This document shows, one piece after another, positions 23,619 through 35,800 of a DNA stretch of 64,000 nt (within the stretch, counting starts at the first letter, position 1; each line of letters starts with the position of its first letter). A program made the position numbers and the translations under genes. The stretch is taken from positions 13,816,417-13,880,416 of the forward strand of contig NC_133476.1 in assembly GCF_025370935.1 (NCBI RefSeq), in the 5' to 3' direction. Origin of the DNA: Choristoneura fumiferana. Taxonomy: Eukaryota; Arthropoda; Insecta; Lepidoptera; Tortricidae. The notes under the pieces were generated by a model. That model made no database searches, was not told where the DNA came from, and saw only the letters and a program-made list of their open reading frames with translations.

Positions 23619-23748
23619 CAGGGCTACTACGAAACTCGAAATTCGAAGTTCGTGTCATGCGGTCCCGCTGACACTTACACTATTTAATACGAGAGCGAGA
23701 GGGACGGTACGATACGAACTTCGAGTTTCGAGTTTGGTAGTAGCCCTG
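23619..23748. mobile_element. 130 bp hairpin MITE family, copy 2 of 7
   Basis: Opens 'cagggctactacgaaactcg' and closes 'ggtagtagccctg'. Very close to copy 1 in sequence, including the loop 'ctatttaatacgagagcgag'. Flanked by 'ctg' on both sides, a possible short target duplication. Confidence 0.88.
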
Positions 23749-24884
23749 CTGGTTTAATTTCCGAAGGACAAGTATCCAGGCGAAATATGGTGCCGTGCGG
23801 TCTAGTGGCGCGACGTTCGGCGGGCCACTGCGTAGGAGGGCCGGAATGAGGGTAATCGTAATTCCGACCAGTGCGGAATTTCCCAACATTCTTATTGTTA
23901 TTGTTGATTTTTCATTTCCATATTACGCATTATTGCGGTCATGATTTTCAATAAAAAAATTAATAAAAGCCCCACGCTTTCATAGAATGTAGATATTAAA
24001 TAAAGCCCGCGCTGCGAGGCAAAAAATATGTAAGCAATCGGTAACCAAAAGGCACTCGGGTACGAAGAAAGCCTTGAGATTAAATAGATACTTCAGTGTT
24101 ATACTAGTAAATTACCAAAAAACGTTTCTATTTACTAAAGAAGATTTGATTGTTTTGTGAAGACTAAAAAATGACAGTGACCTAGAGACCAAACCAGAGG
24201 CTTAGTGGCGGTCGAAGACAAGTATGAATTTTCTCATTCGGGTAGGTACGTACAATGCACACGGTAGTAAGTATTTAAGTAATGTGCGATTGCCGTGATT
24301 TTCCGAGTGTTACTAAATTAAAGTCGGTATTAGGTGAATACAGATAATATTGGCCTATATAAATAATTTGATATGTTTATATCATAACCATCTAACTAAC
24401 TCCTAGATACGTACTCTTCAGTAAAAAAACCTTGAAGTCATTTTTTTAACTTCTCACACAATAAAGAGGTGTGCCACTGAAGTTACTTTGAATCAATTTA
24501 ACGATGACTCTGAAAGTAATAATTATGACATGAACACATAGGCAAAGTGGTCTATAAGTGAAATGATCTCTTAATGATCTTTAGTAAAATGCGGCGGCCG
24601 AGAAGCATTGTTAACGAATGAGTAATTTGTGTAAACTTTAGTTAAATTACCGAACTGAGCACAAGAAACTACAATATCAAAATTCTTCCTAAACTGTAAA
24701 TTCTTATTCCACAGTAAATTATTTGTGCGTGACGCGGTCGTATTAAACTAACGAATAAAGTTAGTTAAATGGTAGTTCGCAACGTTCGCATTTAAAAAGT
24801 TCTTTTATTTTAGTAATTGATCACGGAACTTAGTAATTCGTACGACTATTTTGTATTATTTAAATGTTGGTTAGGTACATACAA

Positions 24885-25195
24885 TTGTGGGAGCCTAGCC
24901 TAGTAGTTTGACCTATGGCCTCCCAAGCTGAGGACCGTGAGTTCAAGCTTGGATTTGCATCACTGAGCTTTTCGCGATTTACGTGCGAAATTACGTGTGA
25001 AATTTGTTAGCTTTACGGTGAAGGAAAATGTCCTGAGGAAACCTACCCACACCTGTGAAGTATTCAATGGTGTGTGAAGTTCCCAATCCACATTGGGCCT
25101 GTGTGGAAATTACAGCCCAGACGCTCTTATTCCGAGAGGATGTCGGCCCCCTGCAGTGGAACATGTAGTTATAAGTCGAGATGACATGAAATTCA
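24885..25195 (+). mobile_element. tRNA-headed SINE, near full length
   Basis: The head shows an A-box-like 'tagcctagtagtttg' (24896-24910) and a B-box-like 'gtgagttcaagcttgg' (24937-24952), as in a tRNA-derived RNA polymerase III promoter. The body has 'ggtgaaggaaaatgtcctga', 'gaagttcccaatccacattg' and 'gggcctgtgtggaaattaca'. The body matches the better preserved, 5'-truncated copy at 42445. The 3' end is worn: 'ataagtcgagatgacatg' stands where the family has 'tataggctgggatgatg'. Confidence 0.75.
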
Positions 25196-25218
25196 TAGAA
25201 AACTAATAACTACTTTAA

Positions 25219-25446
25219 AACGTACTCGCTTTTGCCCGCGACTTCGTCTACCGCCTTCGTCTTCATTTTCGTCGTGAATTCGTTTATCGTTATTCCGTAG
25301 ACACGTATAATTCCACAGAATAAAAACTATCCTATGTCCTGTCCCGGATTTCAAACTATCTCCATAATTAACAATTTTCGTCTATATCTGAAAAGGTGAC
25401 ACAGACAGATAGACAATTATTTTTGGCATTTATAACATTAGTAAGG
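25219..25446 (+). repeat. 'cttttgcccgcg' dispersed repeat
   Basis: Starts 'actcgcttttgcccgcgact' and ends '...atttataacattagtaagga', with 'cacagacagatagacaatta' inside. It has the same two ends as the copy at 1757 but a different middle, so it is a related subfamily. Confidence 0.7.
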
Positions 25447-25461
25447 ATTACGTGCTCATTG

Positions 25462-25520
25462 CTCTCTTGTTCTGAGAGGAGGCCTGTGCCCAGCAGTGGG
25501 ACGTATATAGGCTGGGATGG
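25462..25520 (+). mobile_element. 5'-truncated SINE tail with 12 bp target-site duplication
   Basis: Only the last 59 bases of the SINE remain: 'tgagaggaggcctgtgccca ... ggctgggatgg'. It is bracketed by the perfect direct repeat 'acgtgctcattg' at 25450-25461 and 25521-25532, the hallmark of target-primed reverse transcription with early stop. Confidence 0.92.
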
Positions 25521-25532
25521 ACGTGCTCATTG

Positions 25533-28461
25533 GTAATAAACCATGGTAAACCGGTAGATACCGGTAGGTATTCGTGTTCTTTTAAATATTTACAAAGCTG
25601 AATCGCAACAGAATGTGCTGCAGGAAAATGAAACTGTTCAGATATTGTATTTTTTAATGTTTCCATAAAGGAACGGCAGTAAAGAATGGGTCCAATGGCC
25701 AACCCAACAACCGCCATAATACATTTTCTAGATACGGATGTAAAGTTTTATGATGTTGTTCCTTATACATATTGACGATTAAAATTTGTAGGGACTTCGG
25801 GCAATGTAGGTGTTTTATTGCATCAATCTATACCAATTTTAATACTTAGTGTGTGTGTAGGTACACTTAACGTAAAAATGCTTCTATGTATATTCATAAA
25901 ACACATTGTAGGCTATCAAATAGTATCTACTCAATATAAGTATAGTTATGAAAAACCTTGGTACATTTGCTTTTGTCATCGACATAACTAATAAAACCCT
26001 TTCTGTGTATTGTATTGAGCTTGCCTGTGGAAAGGGATAAATTCGAAAGACGTCTTTATGTCTCTGATCAGCGCTCTAGGTTGTTTTGCCCCTCTATTGA
26101 TATTATCATTTAGCTAAGGCCTTCTTTGGTATTCTGACAAATGCCTTATAATACAAGATATTTTTGGTGTAACTTTACTTTGTGCAACAATAACGTTAGA
26201 CAAAATACTTAAATTTGTTCAAGAGGACTCTACACTGGTCTTATAGAATTTTCAAAGAACCAATATAATTTAGAATATATTAGACTCAATGTATTTGTCT
26301 GCACTCAAAAAATAATACAAAAGTAGTTTTCAAAGACACACAGCATGTTAAGTATAAACTTAGGCTTCTAGAAACGTCTTCTGCGCGCGTTTCGCAGACA
26401 ACTCAGCTCAACTTTAACCGAGCGACGTTAGCAAACTTGTGACACTATTTTCTGTTAACTTCGACTTTGATTGGGTAGCAAAACTCGACAGTTTCTTAAG
26501 CAAGTTTTTGTTAAAAGAAGAAATTATTATGATGAAGTTCAGTCCAGATTAACGTTAAGTTGGTGGATTAAGTTAGGTTAGTCTGCGCGTAATTAGATTC
26601 AAAGAAATATTTGAATACACAATTAAGAACTTTAAATTAGTTCTAAATGTTACTTTCGCTTCTGACAGTTACTTTAGTTCATAATTATTTTAGCTTATGA
26701 ATTTTCTGAGCCTAGAAGTGACTTTGCAACAGTTATTGAGGACGTTCTGCTCATTAGTTCTTTTCAGCATTTTCTAAATTTTCTAGCATCGTGAATTACG
26801 AATGTTAAGTGATGCCTTTTTTTTGCTGTAACGTGAAAACCCTTAGTTTTGTATTTCGTTAACAAAAGCTCAACAAGCCTTGTATGTATTTTCAATTAAT
26901 GAAATAACCAGTGGAATTTGTGAAGAGTAACATTTGAATGTCGGCTGTAGGTTTATAATGAAATTTCCTCACTCGGAAGCGCACGTTTCCTTTGTATTAT
27001 TTAGTAAAGACACAAACGCATCGCTAAATAAAGTTAAAGGCAAAATTTCCTCAATATTATAAACGTCTTGACGAGCAGAGTAGCTTTGATTAGGAGTGAA
27101 CAACGAAAATGTATACCAGTTGTTTATTGTAATTAGTAAATTACCTATCACAAATCCATTTCACCTGAAACGTTTGTCAATCAACGTCGAGCTAAATTAT
27201 AAGTAGACTAGATACATATAAGTAGTGAGCATATGCTTACACATTTTCGTGGACACATTATGTCAGCCGTATTTCTCGATGGTTACTTTATCCATGACCC
27301 TGTAAAAGTTCCCCGTGGGAGTTTGTGCTGCGTGGTGCCGCGAGAAAATTACTTTTGCCACACATCTTCCATAACCCGACTTACCTTGTTAGCAATAAAT
27401 TTTTGTTGACTTGTCGACATCTGCTCGTTGAAAAAATATATTTTAGTAGGAAATAGATATTTTCTCTGATTATCTAAGTAAAATTTAATGAGTTAAGAAA
27501 TTGAATAAAAGCAATATAGCAAAGAGATGGTGAGTGAGAGACCCAATTTAATGTAGAAAATGCAAAATAAATAAGCTGCTAGATTAATCTAAAAAAAAAA
27601 TTGAGGCATTTAAAAAAAGGAAATGTATTTTTGTATTTTTTTTGTATATTTTTAAGCTTTGGTTAATTTGATTTACAGTAGAGCTATTCAGTAACCAAAT
27701 ACCACAAGAACATAACCAAATAATAGCTAATAAAGCCATTAAATTTTAATGATGTGTTTGATTAACTCTACAATTTGAACATCTAGTCGAACAATGTTAC
27801 TATAGAATTAGTCGGATAACAGTGTGGGTTCTGTCGTCTAAAACGTGTGTAATTTGGTTTTGGTCTGCGCTGTAATGAGGCGCCACATCGTGTAATGATT
27901 AAGCGGCTCTGTTCGGGTGTTCGATCAGGCAGAACTGATACTCGTAAGACCGCCCGCACACTCCGATACGCTGGTCCATTCAGAACAGCCACCGTATCAT
28001 GAGATGATGAAGAGCAGATTATAGTGTGCATTGTTTTCTCAAGTTGATTATATCATTACCAAGTCACTGGCATTTATTTATTTCAATAAAATTTGCAGCT
28101 TTATAGTAAAAACCAAAGCACTGCGAGACTAAGATACAATGTTAATTCTACACATTTGTATACAATAAACATAAGAAATTATACAATATCAGAATATACA
28201 TAAAATTTAGAAAATAGGTAGGTATTTACTATTTAGGGTAGGTATTAACTATTTAGGGTTATTTAATATTTAATCCTTGCTGTCTTAAAGCAATGTCACA
28301 CCACACCTGCCGGCCAGAAGTCGAAGTGCAGGAACAACTGCTGGTGCTTGGATGGCACTTGCATGGAGTCTAAAGGAACTAAAATCGTTATAGTTGTTAC
28401 CCTATTATAGACTCGAGCGGGTTGATGAACAACTCGGACCCGTGTAACGAACCCTGAGCTG
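25533..28461. other. Intron-like sequence, no gene recognised
   Basis: About 2.9 kb of AT-rich sequence. 28060-28250 begins with 'tttatttatttcaataaaat' and could be the reverse-oriented 3' end of a non-LTR element. Short minus-strand frames near 25448, 26969 and 27783 have no recognisable content. Confidence 0.35.
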
Positions 28462-28592
28462 CAGGGCTACTATGAAACTCGAAACTCGTAGTTCTTCATG
28501 CGGTCCCTCTGACACTTATACTATTTAATACGAGAGCGAGAGGGATGGTACGATACAAACTTCGAGTTTCGAGTTTCGTAGTAAGTAGCCTG
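28462..28592. mobile_element. 130 bp hairpin MITE family, copy 3 of 7
   Basis: Opens 'cagggctactatgaaactcg' and closes 'gagtttcgtagtaagtagcc' + 'tg'. The right end has a small 'gtaa' duplication compared with other copies, and the left arm has lost a few bases at 'gtagttcttcatgcgg'. Confidence 0.85.
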
Positions 28593-29097
28593 CTTCATAA
28601 ATGTGCTCGGAAACGTCGTCTTCTGGTCCAAACGAGACGGGCAGACCGACTAACCGACCAATCAGGACATGGGGCTAAAAGCTTTTTGCGAGTTGTTCCC
28701 TGAAGCGGACAGCATCTTATAATTTAGATTTTCTAAGATAGTCTCATTTCTAAGATTGTCTACAAACACTCGTATGTACAGTGTAAATATAGTTTGCAAA
28801 ACTAGTTCAGGTTTATTTTCATCGTATGCGGTAGGACTAGAGTACCGCAGAGGCGGCTGAGCGGTATATCAGGCCTAACTCTTACTTGTTAATTAAAGTC
28901 AGTATCTACTTGATTCAACCCGATTTTTACGGGCTATTTGGGGATATTTTGAAGCTTTTATTCTATAGTCTATTTGATCTAATTTACTACAAATAGGGCC
29001 TTTAACGAGGTTCAATATGTTACCATAGTTCTTGATTTACTTAATAGAATAGTTATTCAAAGTTCGCTCATAGTACTTGCACTTGAGTTACTGGCAC

Positions 29098-29262
29098 TTG
29101 AGGTATCCCATCTTAGGCCTCTAGGTTGGCAACGCATCTGCGATACCCCTGGTGTTGCAGATGTTTATGGGCGGTGGTGCTCTCTTACCATCAGGAGACC
29201 CACTTGCTCGTTTGCCATCCAGTGGAATAAATAAAAAAATAAAATTAAATAATAATAAATAT
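29098..29262 (+). mobile_element. Retroelement 3' end with A-rich tail
   Basis: 'tctaggttggcaacgcatct', 'tggtgttgcagatgtttatg', 'ggcggtggtgctctcttacc', 'atcaggagacccacttgctc' and 'gtttgccatccagtggaata' followed by an A/T-rich tail. I recognise this as a very common lepidopteran 3' end of a LINE or SINE; the clade is not certain. It is truncated at the 5' side. Confidence 0.7.
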
Positions 29263-30457
29263 TAGTAAGAATTTGATTAAGACAACTTTTGTGTTGATAA
29301 ATTGTAACAATTAACAGCTAATCTATAGAGTTAAAAGTCATCCTGGTAAAGTCATTAAAGTCTCGTTAATTGAACTAATAAAGATTTGGTCAAACCGTTT
29401 TTCCGACAGGGAGCGATTCAGCTCCTATAAAATCTCATTTCAGTCAGATGAAAGCGTTATTTATTGGGAGCAAATGGGCCATGATAAAATTTTAAGCGAT
29501 GTTTTTAAGATAATCCTTTCCAACTCGTATTATAAGCCAGAAAGTTTGAGAATATGTCTATTACTTAATCGTGCGATAATGTCTGAACAGATTTAGATAA
29601 AATCTGGTATCCTGGAAAATCGCGAGTGTATCGGTACTTTTCCCTAGTCATACCTACTGTAACGTTCGTCCGAATTATCGTTTGTCATAATTTTTTTCCC
29701 ACTGAAACCTTAAATTTTTCTGAAATTTTTAAATGGATCCTATAGAAAACTATAGGTTTGGTTAGGTTTGGTTTATAACAATTCTGCTCAATTACTGGAT
29801 TCAGAGAAAAAAAGAGTTATTTATATGTACAAACGATTATTCTGACAAACATTAGGTACATTCGGACTTTCAACAAGTATCAAAGTAGGTATGCGAGCCG
29901 TAGGGACCCATTATAGATACGAAAGTGAGGACTTTTGTTTGTTTATTGTTATGCTTTTGCGCTTAAAGTACTCAAAGTATGTTAAAAATATACGTGAGTG
30001 GATAAAAAACTCATGGTCAAAGTATGAAAACAAAAAACAAACTATTATCGTCATTCAACTCACATTTTTTTATAAACGACTCTGTAGGTATAATCGCGTT
30101 TGCAATGAAACAGGGATTATTTGGTAAACTATAATTTATTTAATTTAAACAAATGAGTAAGTATATTGACTTAAACCTGCCAACCCAGTAGTTATGCCCT
30201 AGTAGTAGTAGTTTTTTCCTGAAAAAAATAGACAACCCAACATTTTACTCTATATCTTTTTAATCTGCAAAACATAACTCAAGCGCGGTATAAGCGCGAC
30301 GACGGCGTGTTCCATAAAAAAATGTGACATGTGTAGCGCGTGCAAGACACTCTTAATCTGTTTACATGTATTTTTTTAAACCCAATAGCGAATTCCAGTA
30401 ATTTTGAAAATCGTAAACAACTAGCCGTGATATCAAAATCGTCAGTAAGTTGGTTGG
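29263..30457. other. Intron-like sequence with an old TIR-like pair
   Basis: 'aattatcgtttgtcataatt' (29672 region) and 'caaacgattattctgacaaa' (29831 region) are roughly inverted and suggest an old DNA element. Nothing else is recognised; the 78-codon frame at 29891 is likely chance. Confidence 0.3.
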
Positions 30458-30465
30458 TATATAAA
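30458..30465 (+). promoter_or_regulatory. TATA box of the 30519 exon
   Basis: TATATAAA at 30458-30465 lies about 30 bases before a plausible start of transcription near 30488-30495 ('gtactttagttctg'). That leaves a leader of only 25-30 bases before the ATG at 30519. This compact spacing is typical of insect genes for cuticle, silk or defence peptides. Confidence 0.45.
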
Positions 30466-30518
30466 CACTTTAAATCTCCAGAGTAGGTACTTTAGTTCTG
30501 TTAAATTAGCACTTCAAA

Positions 30519-30555
30519 ATGGAATTGAGGATTATACTTTTCGCATCGATAATGT
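30519..30555 (+). CDS. Candidate first coding exon: signal peptide start
   Basis: ATG in good context (caaaATGg) reads MELRIILFASIM, then one base before the perfect donor T|GTAAGT at 30555/30556 (phase 1). A charged start followed by a hydrophobic run is a signal peptide. With the TATA box 61 bases upstream this looks like a real transcription unit. It may be a small nested gene or an alternative first exon of the gene that starts at 4172, whose first exon also ends in phase 1. A possible second exon at 30931 (after 'cccgcag') or 30936 (after 'gcacag') gives only a very short product, so the partner exon is unresolved. Confidence 0.45.
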
Positions 30556-32189
30556 GTAAGTTTTTTCAAAGTTAAGCTTCTCAAGGTTTTATAGACATCC
30601 TATAGTAAATTATCCATTTACATGAGTGCCAAATATTGCCGAGTTCCTATATAATTTGACTTAGGTCTTATAACTGAATTTCGTAACCAGCTATAGCAAG
30701 TTAGACTGCTTTAGACTGATTGACAAGGTATAATCTCGCATTTCGAACTTATGTTACCTAAATCAAGTCATAACTTCATTTTTGCTCTAAGTACTTCGTC
30801 GTCACATCGTAATTGTAAGTGCACGCGGCTTGAATATTAGTCTGTAGAAGACGAGAAAATTCTTCGTATTTTCCACGTGTCTAGTTTAAAAGATATATGG
30901 ATAATAAAAAAGCTTTATGTCCCGCAGCACAGACTTACGCAAAATAAATAATTACATCAATCAAGGCAACGAAACACTTAATAAAATGGTGAAAATACAG
31001 AAAAAGTTATAATACAAAAGATAAGCACTGGCAACAAAGGTCACAGAATAGATTAAAGTGAACAAATAACACTGTTGATTCAACTAAATTATGCATGCCG
31101 TGTGTGATGATAGTTACTGATTTCAGTTTGCAAATATCTTTAATACTTAATTTATATTACTTTTCATTAACGACATGTAGAATGACCCATATTATTATGG
31201 TGATGCTCGGAATGGGCCATATCTCAAAAATGTCTCTAAGTTACCGCATGATTGCAATGCGATTAATGATAATGAGATAATCGTGATAAAGGTACCATTA
31301 AGCGAGAGATAGCAGCGACTAACTTAGGCACTCCATTACGGAACCTATTTGGAGTAGTAGCCGCAGCTTAATGACTCTGAGTGCTCTCCTGGACCCTTCA
31401 TATTGGTGGTAATGTTTCAGTAATTTACCTATCACCCCATCCAATCTCATGTCTATTATTTTCTTCATGTTACGAATTTCTAAAGCCGGGTTACACACAC
31501 CTATTTTCAGATATGATTTAATTTTGAACAAAGTCAGGGCGAGGGTGTTGGGATATTTTAAATTCCAATGACCTATCCAATTGTACAGTCGGTAGTAGAA
31601 GTAGGTAATGAATTAGTCAAAGAACTCAAAAAGCTCTTTACACCGTTTTATTAAATTTTCAGTAGAGTCGCAAGTAGATCATTTTGAGCTCTGTTGTTAG
31701 CTATATGTGGGATCCGATAAATAAATTACCTTTGACAAAATAAGAGGATGGGAACATCTGCCGCTGCTCGCATCTTACTTATATGTTTAGCTTAGCTTGT
31801 TTAGCTTTGTCTCAGCTCTCGCTGGTTCCCACGTGTAGTTTACACGAGTTTGACAAATCGTTTAATTAATGGTGCTGTCGCCCGCGGCTGTGATCGAACG
31901 TGTAGGACTGCACACGTCTATAGATGTTGCATGTGCCTATATAGCATGACAGTCATATTGGAGCTTGATACGAGTCGCCTGTCGCGAATGGATCCGATGC
32001 TGACGCTGAGTACTGCATATGAGTGGTTGTGTGACCGAATACCGATATTAATTCACCGAATTCGGCTTTAGGTGCATTGCCCGCGTTGACATTTAATTAA
32101 ACTGACTCATGTCTGCCGCAAATCGCTGGCCCGTCGTTTGCGGCCGAAGCGCTCGCTATGCCGATTATTTTGTTTAATCTTGTGTGATT
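30556..32189. other. Sequence downstream of the 30519 exon, no second exon assigned
   Basis: Acceptors after 'gtcccgcag' (30930) and 'gatttcag' (31133) both hit stops within a few codons in phase 1. Splicing at 'gcacag' (30935) gives an open 24-codon lysine-rich tail (about 30936-31010) ending LNKMVKIQKKL. This would make a short cationic secreted peptide but rests on a weak acceptor. The frames at 31095, 31319 and 31850 have no recognisable features. Confidence 0.25.
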
Positions 32190-32198
32190 ACCTATCAT

Positions 32199-32259
32199 TA
32201 TTATTTGGGGGAGGCCTATGTCCAGCAGTGGACGTCTTTCGGCTGACATGATGATGATG
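32199..32259 (+). mobile_element. RTE-type retroelement 3' end with target-site duplication
   Basis: 'ttgggggaggcctatgtcca', 'gcagtggacgtctttcggct' and 'gacatgatgatgatg'. The frame reads LGEAYVQQWTSFG then stop, the C-terminus I know from lepidopteran RTE-like elements. It is flanked by 'acctatcat' at 32190-32198 and 32260-32268. Extreme 5' truncation. Confidence 0.88.
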
Positions 32260-32619
32260 ACCTATCATAATCAACGAGGAGTATGTTAACGATATAAAGT
32301 TCAAAAAACACTTCGGAGTTTTGACTCTACTTTATATTTTTTCGTTTTCACGTAATACTTATTTGATGTGAAAACTTAATTTTTTGTGACCTTACAGGTA
32401 ATATGTTTTAATTTAATATAATTTTATCTCATAATCTAATTATATTAATTACGATTCAGGAATGTATTGCCAATTATTATTAGAGTTCAGTATCTAGAGA
32501 TGCTATATTCGGGGATATTAAGGTCGTGTTAGCATTATACATTGTATGTTGGTAAGTTAAATAAATTGAATTTAAAGGGGTACATGTAGTAGTACGTGTT
32601 TTATTGTTTTTTTTTCTTT

Positions 32620-32800
32620 GCCTTGTTGTTGGTTTTTTTAAAAATATGGCGCTGTTTATTGGAGGACTATTTTGCCAGTGTTTAGTACGTACGTCGCTGT
32701 ACGGTAAAAAAATTCTAGAAAACGAAATATGAGACGTAATGGTGGGTGAATGATGACAGCGCGAACCTTGCTTTGTCTTAATAATGTCTATTGTACGGTG
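32620..32800 (+). repeat. Dispersed repeat, partner of 37045-37205
   Basis: 'aatatggcgctgtttattgg', 'tttgccagtgtttagtacgt', 'gctgtacggtaaaaaaattc' and 'tagaaaacgaaatatgagac' appear as the reverse complement at 37045-37205 with moderate divergence. Preceded by 'ccttgttgttggttttttta', a worn (GTT)n tract. The 108-codon minus-strand frame crossing it is not a gene. Confidence 0.7.
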
Positions 32801-35800
32801 AGACAAAGCCTTTTATATAGGTGAGTCCTGTTTTATAAATATTTTGATGTAAGCTGGCTACTAACATAAAACTTGCCTATGTCTAGACCCGTTTTCAAAC
32901 TACGGCGTACCCTTATACCTTGTAAGCATCCAATTAAGAGAAACCATCGTGACTAGAGATCCTTTTCTAATTCCTAAACTTTATTAACAATCGTGTTGAA
33001 AAAGTCGAAATAATTTTTATTTTTTCAGCTATTGGCTACGGGTACTTATGAGCCTCATTAGTTTAAGCCTGCCAAGAAGCCGAAAATATCACTGAGTTAC
33101 CCTATTAGCATCATTTACTAAGTACTTTTGTGCTCTCTCCCTTTATGTATAATTGTGTCCACGTGTAATTATTCCATTTTTAGTCTTCTTTATAGTTTTC
33201 GATGACTGTATAAACCTGTTTAGCGAGTACTTATCTTACGATTTACCCGCATATAAGTGGACGAGGAAGTATTCCGTCAGCATTTTGAATAATTTGTTGA
33301 TTGTTATTGCAAACATGTTACTCATGGTGGTCGCACGCGGGTCGGGTTGCTACGGGTGCGAAAGCGCAACTTTTAAATGTACAAGAAGCAGACGCATTCT
33401 CGAGCAGCCGGCGCGAGCGCAGGGCGCGGGCGCGCAGGGTCAACGGTCGGCACCACGCCTGGGAACCGCCGATAAATATTTGAATTTCAACACTTTAATA
33501 CATATGCTTAGCAAATTGATTATGACGTGTGCCAGCACGGGTTGTTTATAGTTAGTAGGATTCGGGACGCACGCAGCGCTCGAACTTATAAAAATATTTA
33601 ACAAGGCGCATACCAGCGCTCGTTCGTATCGGGCAATGGCTGAATTCGTCTCATTCATTTACACTATCTTAATATACTGGGATCAAATTGTGACATATGA
33701 GTCGAGCTTCATTGAGCTAAATTGATCGATGAACGATATTGAAACATCACACAATTAAACAAACAAAACACAGAATAACGATATTCTGTTACTTATTTAA
33801 ACCGCGACACCTCCACCTCCATAACAATCCATTTCCATCTGTCACTCTATGTTAATGGAATTAGTGTGCAATACACTGTGTCTATGATAAAATCGTTAGG
33901 TAAATACCTGCTTTATACGTGCGTTTGCGGGGCTCCACGTATATCGTCTTCTCAAATAAAATTAATAAGAGATAGATAATAGTCGGGCCCTGTAGAGGCA
34001 TATTGAATGGGGCGGAGCGGGTATATTACGTTCGGTCAAAACCTATTTTTAATGATAATTTTCCGGCCATAAATATTAATTGAACATTCCACGAAGAATA
34101 ACCAGAGATGCGGGACGGGACTAGGCGTATTGCTCACTCCACATTACACTCCCGGCTCTGAATAATAATTGTGGGTTCTAGGGTTTTACCTTTCGCACAA
34201 GGGAATTACACGTTTATTTCGGAAGGCCCTACGTATCATTTCAAGGATTATCATTATCATGTTTTATTTACACCAAAAGGAATTTCAAAATTTTCGGATC
34301 TTATAATTTATGTTGTTTTGACAGAATGTCTGAGATGTCTATCTACGAAATTCTTGTTTTCTGAATCGATCTTTTAAAATGAACTGTTTTAGCTCACCAT
34401 ATAATTAACAAATTTAATTGAAACGTGTTGAGTCGACGATGTCCTGAAAGCTCTAAAATTTATTTCTTGTTTCTCCACGTAAACGGCTTTTACTTTACTT
34501 TTTTAAGACCGTTTAGGCGTATAGGCTGACATAGTCACATTTGGTGGGAAAAACCGTTTATGTGAAATATTTATAAAGACTAAACTACAAGAAATACTTA
34601 AATTTTGTACAATGACATCAGAGAAGGATTATAATAACATGCGATGGAACATTTCTAATTGAATAAGCACCTACCAGAAAAAAATACTGACCATCAAATT
34701 TCATAACCATCCTGAACTTTTTGGTAAAGTATCAAAACAACACACATCCAAATATAAATCAATCATTTTATGATCAAACGATAGGCGTAATCAGCGTTCT
34801 TGATTTCATGCTAAAAAGGATGTTAATTCTCCTTTATTTTATTGTTTGCTGCTTGTTTTCTGTGACAGCCCTTGCGTGTCGATAGCGCATAGGCAAGTAA
34901 TTAATTCAAAAATGTCGTGAAGCTACAATACTGGTTATATACTGTAAGGTGGACCTAGTAAGTACCTATAAAGCCGACATGCCACGCGATGCAAGTAAAT
35001 TATCGATTTCATCGATTTTAAAGCAACGATTTGATTCATCATTTTTACATCTGAATGAATGTAGTACCCCAGTTTTCAGTCATTTCGTTTTCATTCGTGC
35101 TCTGTTAACTAACCAATCAGGCTTTCGTTCATCTCCTCGCAACCCAGTCAATTGGTAGTTAACATCAATCATAAATGGCGATCGATTTGTAGACAGTAGT
35201 TTCAAATTGAACGAGTAATTATTTACGATGGAAACAGGCAAATATTTACGTTGACTTTTCATTTAATTGGGGGATTCTCTTTGATGACGCTAAAAGATTG
35301 TACAATTTTGTTCTGCAAAATAAATATTCTAATTCTTTATCAAGTACATCTTTTTAAACTTCATGCAGACAAACAAAACACATACTCATTCACATACATT
35401 TACTTACTCTTTTTGAAACGGAATAAATATTCAGTTTGAAATGGGATTTTGTCAGAACGATGCACGGCCTATCTTAAACTTGCTTCTGCATTGTATGACA
35501 TGATAGTCTTCGTAATGGGACATTGTTACACCAATTGAAATTTAGATAATCCATTAGATAAAATTTGTTGAACCTACTGAATGTATGAAGAACTTTACTT
35601 AGGTTTTAACATTACTAAAATGATATAACAGTAAGGCAGTATTTAATAAATAAAGACCATTAAGTATAATTGTAACATTCACGTGATTGAAATATCAAAC
35701 AAACACTTTTGTAATGTTCTTTTGCCAAATATGTAGGAATCAAAAACAATTCAATAACAATTTAATATTCTCTGTGACTAGTAAGTTTTTTTAAAGAAAA

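Noticed and set aside
30931..31010. Second exon giving a cationic antimicrobial-like peptide with the 30519 exon
   Set aside because: Needs the weaker of two adjacent acceptors; the stronger one stops after a few codons. Mentioned as a possibility only.
32480..32806. 108-codon minus-strand frame
   Set aside because: Lies over a dispersed repeat with T-rich runs; rich in Lys, Thr and Arg from low-complexity sequence.
33153..33551. 132-codon frame over a GC-rich patch
   Set aside because: Non-standard start and a sharp composition break within the frame; the GC patch is open in other frames and on the other strand too.
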